From Epiperipatus broadwayi (taxonomy: Eukaryota > Onychophora > Udeonychophora > Euonychophora > Peripatidae): a DNA stretch of 64,000 nucleotides. The DNA lies in NCBI GenBank assembly GCA_028023455.1, contig JAQFVV010012537.1:1734001-1798000 (forward strand), written 5' to 3'. Positions 1 to 11,179 of the stretch are shown here, one piece after another. The notes beneath the pieces are model-generated. The model searched no databases and was not told where the DNA came from. It saw only the letters and a program-made list of their open reading frames with translations. Both the position numbers and the translations under genes were made by a program. The first letter of the stretch is position 1, and each line of letters starts with the position of its first letter.

Positions 1-113
1 TACATGTTTTTCAAATATTATGATCTGATTTAGATTTTTCTATAATCTCTTCTCTGCATTTTAATAATAATAAATATATGCAAATGCTAAAAGTAAAAAT
101 TTTGACAATATAT

Positions 114-186
114 TGTAACGATCCGGAGAAAGTGATTTAACGTCATCTGCACTACGGGCGCCATCTAGGCATTTGAACCTAGAAAA
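114..186 (+). repeat. LTR-like terminus, copy 1
   Basis: The stretch starts TGTAACGATCCGGAGAAAG, and the same 19 bases recur at 3057. It continues into a G+C-rich block with GGGCGCCATCTAGG, which resembles the start of gypsy-group LTRs of invertebrates. A small stem (TCTAGG 164-169 with CCTAGA 178-183) closes the block. No gag or pol frame follows, so this is a solo or broken LTR end. The LTR call is inference from the terminal sequence. Confidence 0.4.
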
Positions 187-687
187 ATTTATAAAGTAGG
201 CAGATACGTAAGTCAAAAAAAATAAAAAAAATTTTTTTTTTAAATATTTTGGTTCCGGTCGTTAGCCCATGTCACTAGCTCAGGGAGTAGCAGAGATTTA
301 ATAATATCATATCTTATCTAATTAGATTTCAACATTAAAAAAATAAATAAAATAAGCCACTGCCAGTAATTAGCATACAAACATTTATTTATGCACATAT
401 ATATAAGATTTAAAATTATTTTAGTATTAGTTTTACATTTTAACATTTAACATTATTTTTAACTTTGATTTTTGACTTTAATTTACATTTAAATTTCTAT
501 TACATTCTGATTTTACATTTTAATTAAGTTCGCACAGATGGGATTATAAAAACTTGTTATAATAAGTTGCTATAGATCGGTTACATAGATTACACGGTTA
601 AAAACATTCCAAAGTAAACATAAGCGATCAAAATATAAAATTATTGATTACTGACAATTGCGGAGGGAAATTTATACGTAACCCAAT

Positions 688-707
688 AGTATTCACCATA
701 AGATACT
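688..707. other. Small hairpin, covarying family, copy 1
   Basis: Stem AGTAT / ATACT with the ten-base loop TCACCATAAG. It belongs to a family with the copies at 755-774, 2740-2759 and 3223-3242, which keep the loop almost fixed while the stem bases change in pairs. Function unknown. Confidence 0.5.
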
Positions 708-754
708 TGCATTGTCACCAATAACTTAAAAGACCTCCGAATAAATACATTTTA

Positions 755-774
755 GATACTCACCGTAAGGTATC
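755..774. other. Small hairpin, covarying family, copy 2
   Basis: Stem GATAC / GTATC with the loop TCACCGTAAG, 67 bases after copy 1. Both stem strands differ from copy 1 but still pair fully. Confidence 0.5.
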
Positions 775-1713
775 ATTATTTATCGAATGTCTATATATTT
801 TGATCAAATATGAAAACGCAAATATAGTTAACCGATAAACAATCCATGCAAGCATCTATAAACAACTTAAATTTAATGCATTTTTATTTAGGGTCGAGCA
901 TGAATAGACCAGATAAATTTGCTTTTGAAAATAAACATTCTATCCCTATTTAACCTTAGACTAAAATTCGTAGTCAAACTGGCATCAATTCATCTGATAT
1001 ATCGATGTATTCAATGTAATAACATACGGCAGCACAAAAGGTTAAGGGAAGAAATTGCCTCTTATGAGATAGGAATATTACATCTATCTGCAAAGAAGAG
1101 CAATAAAACAAAAAACTCCATAGAAAGGAACTGCAGTATCCGACTTATAATTCCTTCCATAGGCAAACGGAAGTGTGCGGCGTATGAAGCGATTCTGCCC
1201 GTAGCGAATCAATATTACATATACTAATCACACCAATATATCCAATCCATTGACCCAATTTAACCACGAAACAAATAACCTAAGATTACCCTCCCCTAAT
1301 ATAACTTTACAAATCTATACAGCCATTCACGCCCGACTTAAGTTTAACATTGATATATTTTAATTTATCGGAAAACAGAAATCATAAATAAACTTAAAGA
1401 ACAAAATTAAATAAATGGAAATGATTTTACACAAATAAATAAAAAAAATACATCAAATAACATTTTAACTACTTTAGTCAGATAGGAAACTATTTGTAAC
1501 AATTAAATTACTAGGAAAGTTTAAAATTTAAAGTTCTTAGTGTTTTCAAATTAATATTGTTCGTTATATTTTTTTAAAGTTCTTACGGTTTTAGAAATGT
1601 TCATCTTTAACAGTTGCTTGCCGTTTGAAATCCAGCGTTAAATTTCCCGATGGTCCTGTGGTCCTCTGAATATAAGAAAAGCGATGTTTCATTTTCCCAT
1701 TTTTATAACAACT

Positions 1714-1748
1714 GAAGGGATTGAACGTGAGTCTTTTTCAATCCCTTC
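1714..1748. other. Perfect 12-bp hairpin
   Basis: GAAGGGATTGAA pairs with TTCAATCCCTTC across an 11-base loop. It lies just outside the left arm of the first large inverted repeat. It could be a terminator-like or structural element of an LTR; no function can be assigned. Confidence 0.5.
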
Positions 1749-2739
1749 TCCTTCACTTCCGCACTAACACATATCTGTCACATCGTAAATAATAAATAAC
1801 TCACTAATTAATAATTTCCAAAATTTTTCCTTTTATACGTATTCGAAGGATTGACTTAACATTACGTCATCAATGAGATGATCCTTTTCGTTGAGGTCCG
1901 ATTTCCAAATGGATTTATTTCATTTGCTGAAAGTTTCTATTGTTTTCTTATCTGACCGGTGTTTTTACATTTAAATGCCAAGGCTGGTTTACATTTAACT
2001 AATTAACAATCATTTCCATTTCTGATTAATTAACCTGTTTTCCAAATCAAAAATATATTTAAAGATAAATTTAAAGATATAATTTCATCTCCAAATCTTT
2101 TTAAAATTTAGTTTTAAAATGTTTTTTCTTTAATAAAGTTTTATTTTAATAATTTTTCATTTATCTGTGCGATTTAATTAATATATAAGAGTTTAAGATG
2201 ATATTTAATTTCAATTTTTAATTCTTAAAGAAAATTTTTAAATGCGAACTTTTTAATTTACTTTCATGTTTAATAAATTTAAAAAAAAAAACAATGTAAC
2301 GAACGTCTATGCTCGTTACATATCAGTAAAGTTACTTAAAAAAAAAATGATCAAAAAAAAAAAAAATATTTTACTTAGGGTTAGTAATTACGGTACACGA
2401 TTGACGAAGACATTTACAAAACATCCGGTTAATAATTTTACAAAAAGACTATATACAAAAAGAAAAAGAAAATGTTGACCATCGCTTTCCAAGGACCATT
2501 TACGTTCACCTCTTCCCGACCAGAGTTCTAACTTTTTTTTTATCCATTTTATTTTTACACACGGCATGACAAGCAAATTTTATAAATTATTTATTTAAAT
2601 AAGGTTGCATTGAGATAAATATGTTTTAAGAAATAATGGGTTTAAACGTGTATATTTGCAGCACAATTATAAACACCACCAACTTATTTATGACTGATTA
2701 AAATGCTTAAATAGGATTACACTGAAGTAAATTCCCAAC

Positions 2740-2759
2740 GGTACTCATCGTAAGGTACC
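2740..2759. other. Small hairpin, covarying family, copy 3
   Basis: Stem GGTAC / GTACC with the loop TCATCGTAAG. It lies in the left arm of the inverted repeat. Confidence 0.5.
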
Positions 2760-3056
2760 ACATTTCGATCATAAACTTACGTGGCTGTGCGCGCCTATAC
2801 ACGTTAAAGCATAATATATATCAATAAAAAAAAAAAAAACATATTTATTGCAACCTTTTGACTTTTTTTTTTTTTTTTTAACAAAAATTAGTTTTTAAAA
2901 TTATTTATACTTTTTCGTGTTTAATATATATGCGCAATTTTTATAAGATTTAAAATATACGACTTATGTAAACAGATAAAACATTTCATTTTGACAAAAT
3001 TTGCTCAGGGTATATGTGGTTTTTTTAAAGATCGGCCCCAAATTGGGAAAGCCAGT

Positions 3057-3076
3057 TGTAACGATCCGGAGAAAGC
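3057..3076 (+). repeat. LTR-like terminus, copy 2
   Basis: Repeats the first 19 bases found at 114 and then diverges. With the TATA-like box at 4149 in the same direction it could mark the start of an LTR-like unit running to about 4200. Confidence 0.4.
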
Positions 3077-3222
3077 GACTTTATGTAAACAGATAAAAAT
3101 ATTTCAAAAAAACAAAAAGTCAAAAGGTTGCAATTAATATGTTTTTTTTTTTTGTTGTTGATATATATTATGCTTTAACGTGTATAGGCGCGCACAGCCA
3201 CGTAAGTTTATGATCGAAATGT

Positions 3223-3242
3223 GGTGCCTTACGATGAGTACC
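3223..3242. other. Small hairpin, covarying family, copy 4 (mirror)
   Basis: Reverse-complement copy in the right arm: GGTGC / GTACC around CTTACGATGA. One base differs from the mirror of copy 3, but the plus-strand RNA can still pair by a G-U wobble. Confidence 0.45.
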
Positions 3243-4148
3243 TTTGGGAATTACTTCAGTGTAACCCTATGTATGCATTTCAATCAGTCATAAATAAGTT
3301 GGTGGTGTTTATAATTGTGCGGCAAATAGACACGTTTAAACCCATTATTTCTTAAAACATATTTATCTCAATGCAACCTTATTTAAATAAATAATTTATA
3401 AAATTTGCTTGTCATGCCGTGTGTAAAAATAAAATGGATTAAAAAAAAAAAAAAAAAAGTTAGAACTCTGGTCGGGAGGAGGTGAACGTAAATGGTCCTT
3501 GGAAAACGATAGTAAACATTTTTCTTTTTGTATATAGTCTTTTTGTAAAATTATTAACCAGATGTTTTGTAAATGTCTTTGTCAATCGTGTACCGTAATT
3601 ACTAACCCTAAGTAAAATTTTTTTTTTTTTTTTTGATCATTTTTTTTTAAGTAACTTTACTGATATGTAACGAGCACAGACGTTCGTTACATTGTTGTTT
3701 TTTTTTATTTATTAAACATGAAAGTAAATTAAAAAGTTCGCATTTAAAAATTTTCTTTTAGAATTAAAAATTGAAATTAAATATCATCTTAAACTCTTAT
3801 ATATTAAATCGCACAGATATAAAAAATTATTAAAATAAAACTGTATTAAAAATAGAAAAGGTATTTTAAAAACAAAAACTTAAAAAGATTTGGAGATAAA
3901 ATTATATCTTTAAATTTATCTTTAAATATATCTTTGATTTGGAAAACAGGTTAATTAATCAGAAATGGAAATGATAAATTTAATTAGTCAAATGTAAACC
4001 AGCCTTGGGCATTTAAATGTAAAAATACCGGTCAGATAGGAAAACAATAGAAACTGTTAGCAAATAAGAAGAAATCCCTATGGAATCGGACCGCAGCGAA
4101 AGGACCATCGCATCGGTGACGTAATGTAAATTCAATCCTTCACATTAA

Positions 4149-4157
4149 TATAAAAGG
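4149..4157 (+). promoter_or_regulatory. TATA-like box near the end of the right arm
   Basis: TATAAAAGG, mirrored in the left arm near 1830. In gypsy-type LTRs a TATA box sits upstream of the R region; this position, just before the palindrome, fits that layout. Only the sequence match is seen. Confidence 0.35.
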
Positions 4158-4175
4158 AAAATTTGGAAATTTGAA

Positions 4176-7100
4176 AGTGAGAGTTGTAGCCAGTATTCAC
4201 AATTGTTAATTTGAACATGTCCCGCTAAAAGCGGGCATCTTGTTGCTGTGACTCCGCGGGAGAACGGGGTTTCTCTCGTCGAAATGCCTAAACCACCATC
4301 ATGCCGATAGAAGAGACGAGCCTAACATAATGGGAAAGATGATGCCGCCCAGTCAAACTAAACCAAACCAACAGCCAAGAACTTGCAGATAAATCATACC
4401 GGTACCGTTTTATTTTTCAAACCGCAGAGCTCTGTGTAATTCTGTGTAATTCTAAATGTAATAATATCTATCTAAGTTAGCTAACTTTGCTTTTAAAATA
4501 ATGATAAAGCTAAATGTAATCAAAACTTAAAATCCATTTAATAGTTTAATATGTCAATTGCTATCCAAAATTTAATGTGTTAAAGTTTAAATAATCTGAC
4601 TTATTTATATTTTCCTTTCATTTAAAGTGCATTATGTGTTTAGTTTAAAGTTATATCACTGCGGTTGTGTCTATATTTCTTTGTTTATTTTAAATGCTTA
4701 TTATATTTTATATGCCAATATTTCGAACCAGTAGGCACTTATTTTTATGTTTTAAGAAGATATTATTTGAAAATCTTCGCGTAATTTATTTATAGCGTCA
4801 ACTTTCTGCGCTGTTTCGAAATCCTATTTTTTTATTTAAATGATTTAATATGTGAAATGTGGCTCTTTTATAATCAACCAGTTAAAAACTTAACCTTATA
4901 AGTTTATTTAGAATTAAATTTAACATTGATCGTATTTATAAGTATATTTGACATTTAAATTCTTAAGTCCATAGAAATATACTTTTCCTCCTTAAATATT
5001 TATTATCTATAAGTAACTTAATAGATCGAACATGTCAAAGTACAGATGTAATAATATTCCCTTTAGTAGCATAGACATTTATTATCAGGCTACGCAAGAG
5101 TTGGTCCCAATTTGATAGAGCTAATATGCTATTAACTCGTATTTCATAGTATGAAATATACTATTCTTTGCTTGGCGGATGTGATCTTATTTTATAAAAT
5201 TATTCTCGTTTTGCTGCTATACGTAAAATACGTATCTTAAGATGGAGCCACGGCGTTGCCAGCACATCTTTTCTTCTATAGGGTAGAGCAGTAGCGAAGC
5301 CTGAGCCAAGGCCAGGTTAGCACGTAAGACCCCCGCCATTCCTGAACACAATGTTCCTTTTCACGCAGCATTGCGATCGGTTACAGGGTACCGGCGTTTG
5401 TCGCAAGAACCCTGAAGTTATTTCATCCATCCGCAGAGCGACTTTTCCTATTATTGTTTACCTGTGCCATAGCGCATTGGTAAAATCTTATGCAGCCAAC
5501 TCTCCCACCTTTATATAACGCTTTCAGCATTCTGAAATTTTCTCTCGAAAGCCATGTTCGATCGATCATTACTTGAGCTGGTTTATGCGCTCGTTATTAA
5601 ATTATATATGGGTATTTTAGTAAATAAATTCATGATCAAAGTTTAATATAATTATTTATATACCAGCCACAAATGTAATAGGATTTGGCTTATCGAGATT
5701 TATAGACATAACGTAGTGATTAATTATGTATCAATTGTAAACAATTCCTAAGATGGGCACATGTTAAACTCATCTATGAAATTTAATGATTACTTGTGGA
5801 AAGTGATTTTGAATTACCAAATGTTTGTACATTCTACGCTGAATGCTATTGTAAATAAGTGATATATAGCTATGAGTTGTAAATAAATATATAATTAATT
5901 TAATGTATTTCGTTCTCTGTCTCGTTATTGATTTAATTCAATCCAATTCTAATTATCCTTTATAGTCTATATATGTGAAAACTATGCATTAAGTTAAATT
6001 AAATTAGTGATATTTTAGTCAATTAAGAACCTTTCTTTTAATTATCAGAGTCTCATTGCTTCTCCGTGACCTATGTCGGCCGTGTGGAAAGAGATCTACT
6101 ACGTGTAATTTCAAGGTGGTCATTCGTAAGGTCGTGAGTCTTGGAATCCTGGTTGACGAGTTGAAGTGCGGTCGGACTCGGGATGTTACAGTCCTAGTCT
6201 GGTCAGCTTCGGTCTCTTTTGCTTGGATTCTGAATTCTGTTACGCGAATGTACAAACTTGACTGTTACATAGTATTTTTTTTTTTCACCGGGTGAAAAAA
6301 AAAAATACTATGTAACAGTCAAGTTTGTACATTCGCGTAACAGAATTCAGAATCCAAGCAAAAGAGACCGAAGCTGACCAGACTAGGACTGTAACATCCC
6401 GAGTCCGACCGCACTTCAACTCGTCAACCAGGATTCCAAGACTCACGACCTTACGAATGACCACCTTGAAATTACACGTAGTAGATCTCTTTCCACACGG
6501 CCGACATAGGTCACGGAGAAGCAATGAGACTCTGATAATTAAAAGAAAGGTTCTTAATTGACTAAAATATCACTAATTTAATTTAACTTAATGCATAGTT
6601 TTCACATATATAGACTATAAAGGATAATTAGAATTGGATTGAATTAAATCAATAACGAGACAGAGAACGAAATACATTAAATTAATTATATATTTATTTA
6701 CAACTCATAGCTATATATCACTTATTTACAATAGCATTCAGCGTAGAATGTACAAACATTTGGTAATTCAAAATCACTTTCCACAAGTAATCATTAAATT
6801 TCATAGATGAGTTTAACATGTGCCCATCTTAGGAATTGTTTACAATTGATACATAATTAATCACTACGTTATGTCTATAAATCTCGATAAGCCAAATCCT
6901 ATTACATTTGTGGCTGGTATATAAATAATTATATTAAACTTTGATCATGGATTTATTTACTAAAATACCCAATATACTTTAATAACGAGCGCATAAACCA
7001 GCTCAAGTAATGATCGATCGAACATGGCTTTCGAGAGAAAATTTCAGAATGCTGAAAGCGTTATATAAAGGTGGGAGAGTTGGCTGAAATAAGATTTTAC

Positions 7101-8408
7101 CAATGCGCTATGGCACAGGTAAACAATAATAGGAAAAGTCGCTCTGTGGATGGATGAAATAACTTCAGGGTTCTTGCGACAAACGCCGGTACCCTGTAAC
7201 CGATCGCAATGCTGCGTGAAAAGGAACATTGTGTTCAGGAATGGCGGGGGTCTTACGTGCTAACCTGGCCTTGGCTCAGGCTTCGCTACTGCTCTACCCT
7301 ATAAGAGAAGATGTGCTGGCAATGCCGTGGCTCCATCTTAAGATACGTATATTACGTATAGCAGCAAAACGAGAATAATTTTATAAAATAAGATCACATC
7401 CGCTAAGCAAAGAATAGTATATTTCATACTATGAAATACGAGTTAATAGCATATTAGCTCTATCAAATTGGGACCAACTCTTGTGTAGCCTGATAATAAA
7501 TGTCTATGCTACTAAAGGGAATATTATTACATCTGTACTTTGACATGTTCGATCTATTAAGTTACTTATAGATAATAAATATTTAAGGAGGGAAAGTATA
7601 TTTCTATGGACTTAAGAATTTAAATGTCAAATATACTTATAAATACGATCAATGTTAAATTTAATTCTAAATAAACTTATAAGGTTAAGTTTTTAACTGG
7701 TTGATTATAAAAGAGCCACATTTCACATATTAAATCATTTAAATAAAAAAAATAGGATTTCGAAACAGCGCAGAAAGTTGACGCTATAAATAAATTACGC
7801 GAAGATTTTCAAATAATATCTTCTTAAAACATAAAAATAAGTGCCTACTGTTTCGAAATATTGGCATATAAAATATAATAAGCATTTAAAATAAACAAAG
7901 AAATATAGACACAACCGCAGTGATATAACTTTAAACTAAACACATAATGCACTTTAAATGAAAGGAAAATATAAATAAGTCAGATTATTTAAACTTTAAC
8001 ACATTAAATTTTGGATAGCAATTGACATATTAAACTATTAAATGGATTTTAAGTTTTGATTACATTTAGCTTTATCATTATTTTAAAAGGAAAGTTAGCT
8101 AACTTATATAGATATTATTTACATTTACACAGAATTACACAGAATTACACAGAGCTCTGCGGTTTGAAAAATAAAACGGTACCGGTATGATTTATCTGCA
8201 AGTTCTTGGCTGTTGGTTTGGTTTAGTTTGACTGGGCGGCATCATCTTTCCCATTATGTTAGGCTCGTCTCTTCTATCGGCATGATGGTGGTTTAGGCAT
8301 TTCGACGAGAGAAACCCCGTTCTCCCGCGGAGTAACAGCAACAAGATGCCCGCTTTTAGCCGGACATGTTCAAATTAACAATTGTGAATACTGGCTACAA
8401 CTCTCACT
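4176..8408. repeat. 4.2-kb near-perfect palindrome
   Basis: Each arm is about 2.1 kb, and base n pairs with about 12580 minus n. The centre at about 6290 is CACCGGGTG flanked by T and A runs, so there is essentially no spacer. Differences between arms are scattered single bases and short indels (for example near 5275/7305). It includes G+C-rich blocks (4228-4400 and mirror; 5270-5420 and mirror) unlike the surrounding DNA. The arms encode the same 78-79 residue frames in mirror image around 6019-6561, which have no family motif I recognise. It looks like a fold-back of an LTR-type or unknown element. An assembly artefact must be excluded. Confidence 0.85.
5512..5518 (+). promoter_or_regulatory. 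TATA-like box in the palindrome, pointing to the centre
   Basis: TATATAA in a G+C-richer block (CCCACCTT before it), mirrored at 7061-7067. If used, the two arms would be transcribed towards each other through the centre. An AATAAA lies downstream near 5883. These are sequence matches only. Confidence 0.25.
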
Positions 8409-8442
8409 AACAATATGGCTGTCTCTCACTAACAATATGGCT
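8401..8442. repeat. Tandem 20-bp duplication at the palindrome edge
   Basis: CTCTCACTAACAATATGGCT occurs at 8401-8420 and again at 8423-8442, starting inside the last bases of the palindrome and leaving it. It marks the right breakpoint of the inverted duplication. Confidence 0.7.
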
Positions 8443-10377
8443 CTCCTCCCTTGTTAAAAAAATACAGAGTATTTATATGTTTTCCTTATCGGAATCTCCC
8501 GCCTCAAGACTCAGGAATTTAATTAAGTGTTTTTCAATTTATAATTCAGATCTTCGATAACTTATGTTAGAAACATTCCATAAGTTATTATTATAATTAA
8601 GATTTTTCAGTTGCAAACAATTGTCCAATTTAGATTTTAAAATAACTTAAATCTTATCTAAGGAGATTTTAATTAGTAAATTTTTAACTAGTTTTACTTT
8701 TTACGAATTCCAGGTGTGGTCGTTAATGACACTTGTTTACAACCAAAAATCTTTTAATTACTTGACCAGCTTTTATTTTTAATCTTACATAGAAACTCTT
8801 TCTATTTAAAAACAACCTTTTAACATTTTTTTAAAACGAAAACATTTTTATCATATTTATTAAAAATAATTTACAAATATATTTTGATATAGCTTTTAAA
8901 TATATTTTCGAGAAACTTTTCCCTGAAATATATTTAAAACAAGAAATCTTTTAACAATTTTTAAAGAAACATTTACTAGTATTTTTAGATAACGGCTTTT
9001 ACATATTTTAAATCATATCTTTCTTCTATATAGCACAGATTATATATCCACATACGAAATTACAATATTAAACAACAAAATTAATAATTTACTCTTAACT
9101 TAAATAATATAATAAACATTTTTAGAAATATTAAATAACTTTAGGACGCTATAATTTTACTAATCCTATCTAATTATAGCGTTCGTTCGCACGTAAATAT
9201 ATAATACTGTTTATACGGACATGAACGAATTTTATATTTATTAACATTTAAATAGGTTCGAACTTAGCACAGATGAGAGTGTCATTAGGTTTGATGGTGA
9301 AACGGAAAGGGATTGGAGATTTCCGTTTCAATATATATAAACTGTTAACTTATGAACCTCAAGCTTAACTCTATAATAAATTTAATATTTCATTCACTTT
9401 TTATTTTATTTTATTATTTTGTATATAGTGACTATTTTCGTAGTATTTTTTAATAAATTACAAATTCTATTGAAGTTCTTTATTATAATATTCAAATTAT
9501 ACTAATTATTGATCAATATTAACTACTTGTTTTGTTATTAGGGATGACACATACATTGGAAACTCTTGTATGGAAATACATTTTGAAGGGCTACAGAAAA
9601 AAATGAAAAGTACTAATGTCTTTATTTTATGAAATTTTCAAGTGATAGATTACTTTAGGCAAGTGTTATTACATAATAATATTTTAGAAAGTTTATGATG
9701 AATCCAATGCATGATAATTTAGAAGTTATGAAATGATACGAAAATAATTATTAGAAATATTAACTTTTATTCTTTTTTTTATTACTTTGAATATCAATGA
9801 CTATTTTTTTCAGCTTAATTAATTCTTTAGTGTTTTATCTTTAAAATAATATTAGGTCATTTTTTAGTCATACAAACATATATTATGATAAAATTTGTGG
9901 TTTAACATAATTTTTTAAATATTCAATATGGCTGCTTTATCAGTGCAAAGGTTAATTTTTCTTAGTTTGCATGAAGGGAAGGGAGTTAGAGGAAGAAACT
10001 GAGTGATAGACCAAAGATAAATGAAACATCTTACTTTTCTAAGTGATGAATGGTGAAAGTATGGAAGATTCTGCATTTTGCAATGAAAATTTAAATTCAG
10101 CATTTTTTATTCAACATGACCATTAGCAATAGCGATTATTCAGCACAGGAGAGAATAAAAAAAATTTCAAATCTTTCAAATGTCTATTTCACTGGCAAAA
10201 ATGTTAAAAATTAATTTCACAATGCTGATAGTATTGTTTTAAAAAGGGTTACTAACAAAAATTTGACCAAAATCACTCAAAATCTCTTCATTCTGGAAAT
10301 TTCACAAAGTTCTCCAAACTATTAGAGGCTGACAAAATCAGTTTGAGTAACATTCTTTTAGAGAAGAAATTGTTGAC
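8443..10377. other. A+T-rich stretch without a recognisable gene
   Basis: No protein homology seen on either strand. It contains CACAGAT boxes near 9034 and 9269 like those in 0.5-3.8 kb, and one clear hairpin at 9299-9329. Confidence 0.4.
9299..9329. other. Perfect 10-bp hairpin
   Basis: GAAACGGAAA pairs with TTTCCGTTTC across an 11-base loop (GGGATTGGAGA), shortly after a CACAGAT box. The design is similar to 1714-1748 (11-base loop) but with an unrelated stem. Confidence 0.5.
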
Positions 10378-10390
10378 TACTCTCAAACTA

Positions 10391-10800
10391 AGCAAAGCAA
10401 AACTCCATACAGCAGTGCCACCTGTGCTAAACAGAGTAATCAATGGATGCCAGAAGGCTTGTGCATAAAATCCCTATCTAATGCCTACTCATCCAATATT
10501 CCCAGACTAGTTTCTGGCTTGTGGCCTTCGTCAGTGAGAAGCTTTGGATTTGAGAGCACTGCATCTAGATCTTAAGATCTAATGCAACCCTCTAGCACCC
10601 ACTTTTTATCTCTCACTGATGAAGACCACAAGCCAGAAACTAGTCTGGGGATATTGGATGAGTAGACATTGGATAGAGATTTTATGCACAAGCCTTCTGG
10701 TGTCCATTGATTACTCTGTTTAGCATAGGTGGCACTGCTGTATGGAGTTTTGCTTTGCTTTCTTTATAAACAATTATGTGCTAGTGATGCTTGCTGGTTT
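10391..10800. mobile_element. Fold-back repeat with 13-bp target duplication
   Basis: The direct repeat TACTCTCAAACTA flanks the insert (10378-10390 and 10801-10813). The insert is a palindrome (about 10391-10760) centred on AGATCTTAAGATCT at 10567-10580, plus about 40 bases with no mirror. Both arms carry CTGANGA ... GAAAC, ACTAGT, then GTC and a short complementary stem, which is hammerhead-like but with a poor second stem. There is no coding capacity. A 13-bp duplication is long for cut-and-paste elements and closer to retroposed repeats. A fragment of this family lies at 30264-30325. Confidence 0.7.
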
Positions 10801-11179
10801 TACTCTCAAACTAGAGATAATTCTAAGGTTTTACCCATGGAAAAGAACTTTAGTGCTCAATCCAATATTTAGGAGAGGTTCAATAAACAGTTTGTGTTTT
10901 TTATAATTATCAAACATTTTAAAGCACTAGAGGCCAAAGTATTGTTATAATGGAAAAATTCCTAACTAAAAAGAAAAGCATTGACATGTGATTCTATGAC
11001 AACAGAAGCTTCTATTACTCCTTCCCACCATCAAAACAAAATTATTCAACAATCCATCAACTCAAATTTCTTCACTTATGCTAGAGTTTTAATAATAATA
11101 ATCAACAAAAAGGAAATCATCTACAAGCTGAAGATATCCAGGACTCCTTGATCAATCTTATGAAATGTAGGGTGCCTGA

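Larger units (their letters stand above)
187..1809. other. A+T-rich stretch without a recognisable gene
   Basis: I see no protein homology here. The longest frame (919-1227, plus) has low-complexity composition and no family motif. The region holds three small hairpins, listed separately (688-707, 755-774, 1714-1748), and a TTCGCACAGATGGG box near 530. Related CACAGAT boxes recur near 2165, 3808, 9034 and 9269, suggesting that the whole 0.1-9.3 kb stretch derives from one related set of elements. Confidence 0.4.
1810..4175. repeat. Large inverted repeat, arms about 1.07 kb
   Basis: The left arm (about 1810-2882) is repeated in reverse complement by the right arm (about 3108-4175), with a spacer of roughly 225 bases. 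Matching blocks include the CCGGTCAGATA box (3998 and its mirror near 1950), a GTCGGGA box (mirrored 2515/3471) and the mirrored hairpins at 2740 and 3223. The arms differ by scattered substitutions and poly-A/T length. The spacer repeats ATGTAAACAGATAAA twice. No transposase or polymerase frame is visible. The right end abuts the 4.2-kb palindrome. It is probably two inverted LTR-like units, but that origin is inference. Confidence 0.8.

Noticed and set aside
919-1227. 102-residue frame on the plus strand
   Set aside because: No recognisable motif or homologue, in A+T-rich DNA next to LTR-like ends; most likely chance.
5281-5330. G+C-rich block GGGTAGAGCAGTAGCG resembling a tRNA 5' half
   Set aside because: No cloverleaf, no B box at the right spacing, and it is mirrored in the other palindrome arm.
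6019-6561. Two pairs of identical 78-79 residue frames around 6290
   Set aside because: They are mirror images created by the palindrome. No family motif, no codon bias, and each has an equally long frame on the opposite strand.
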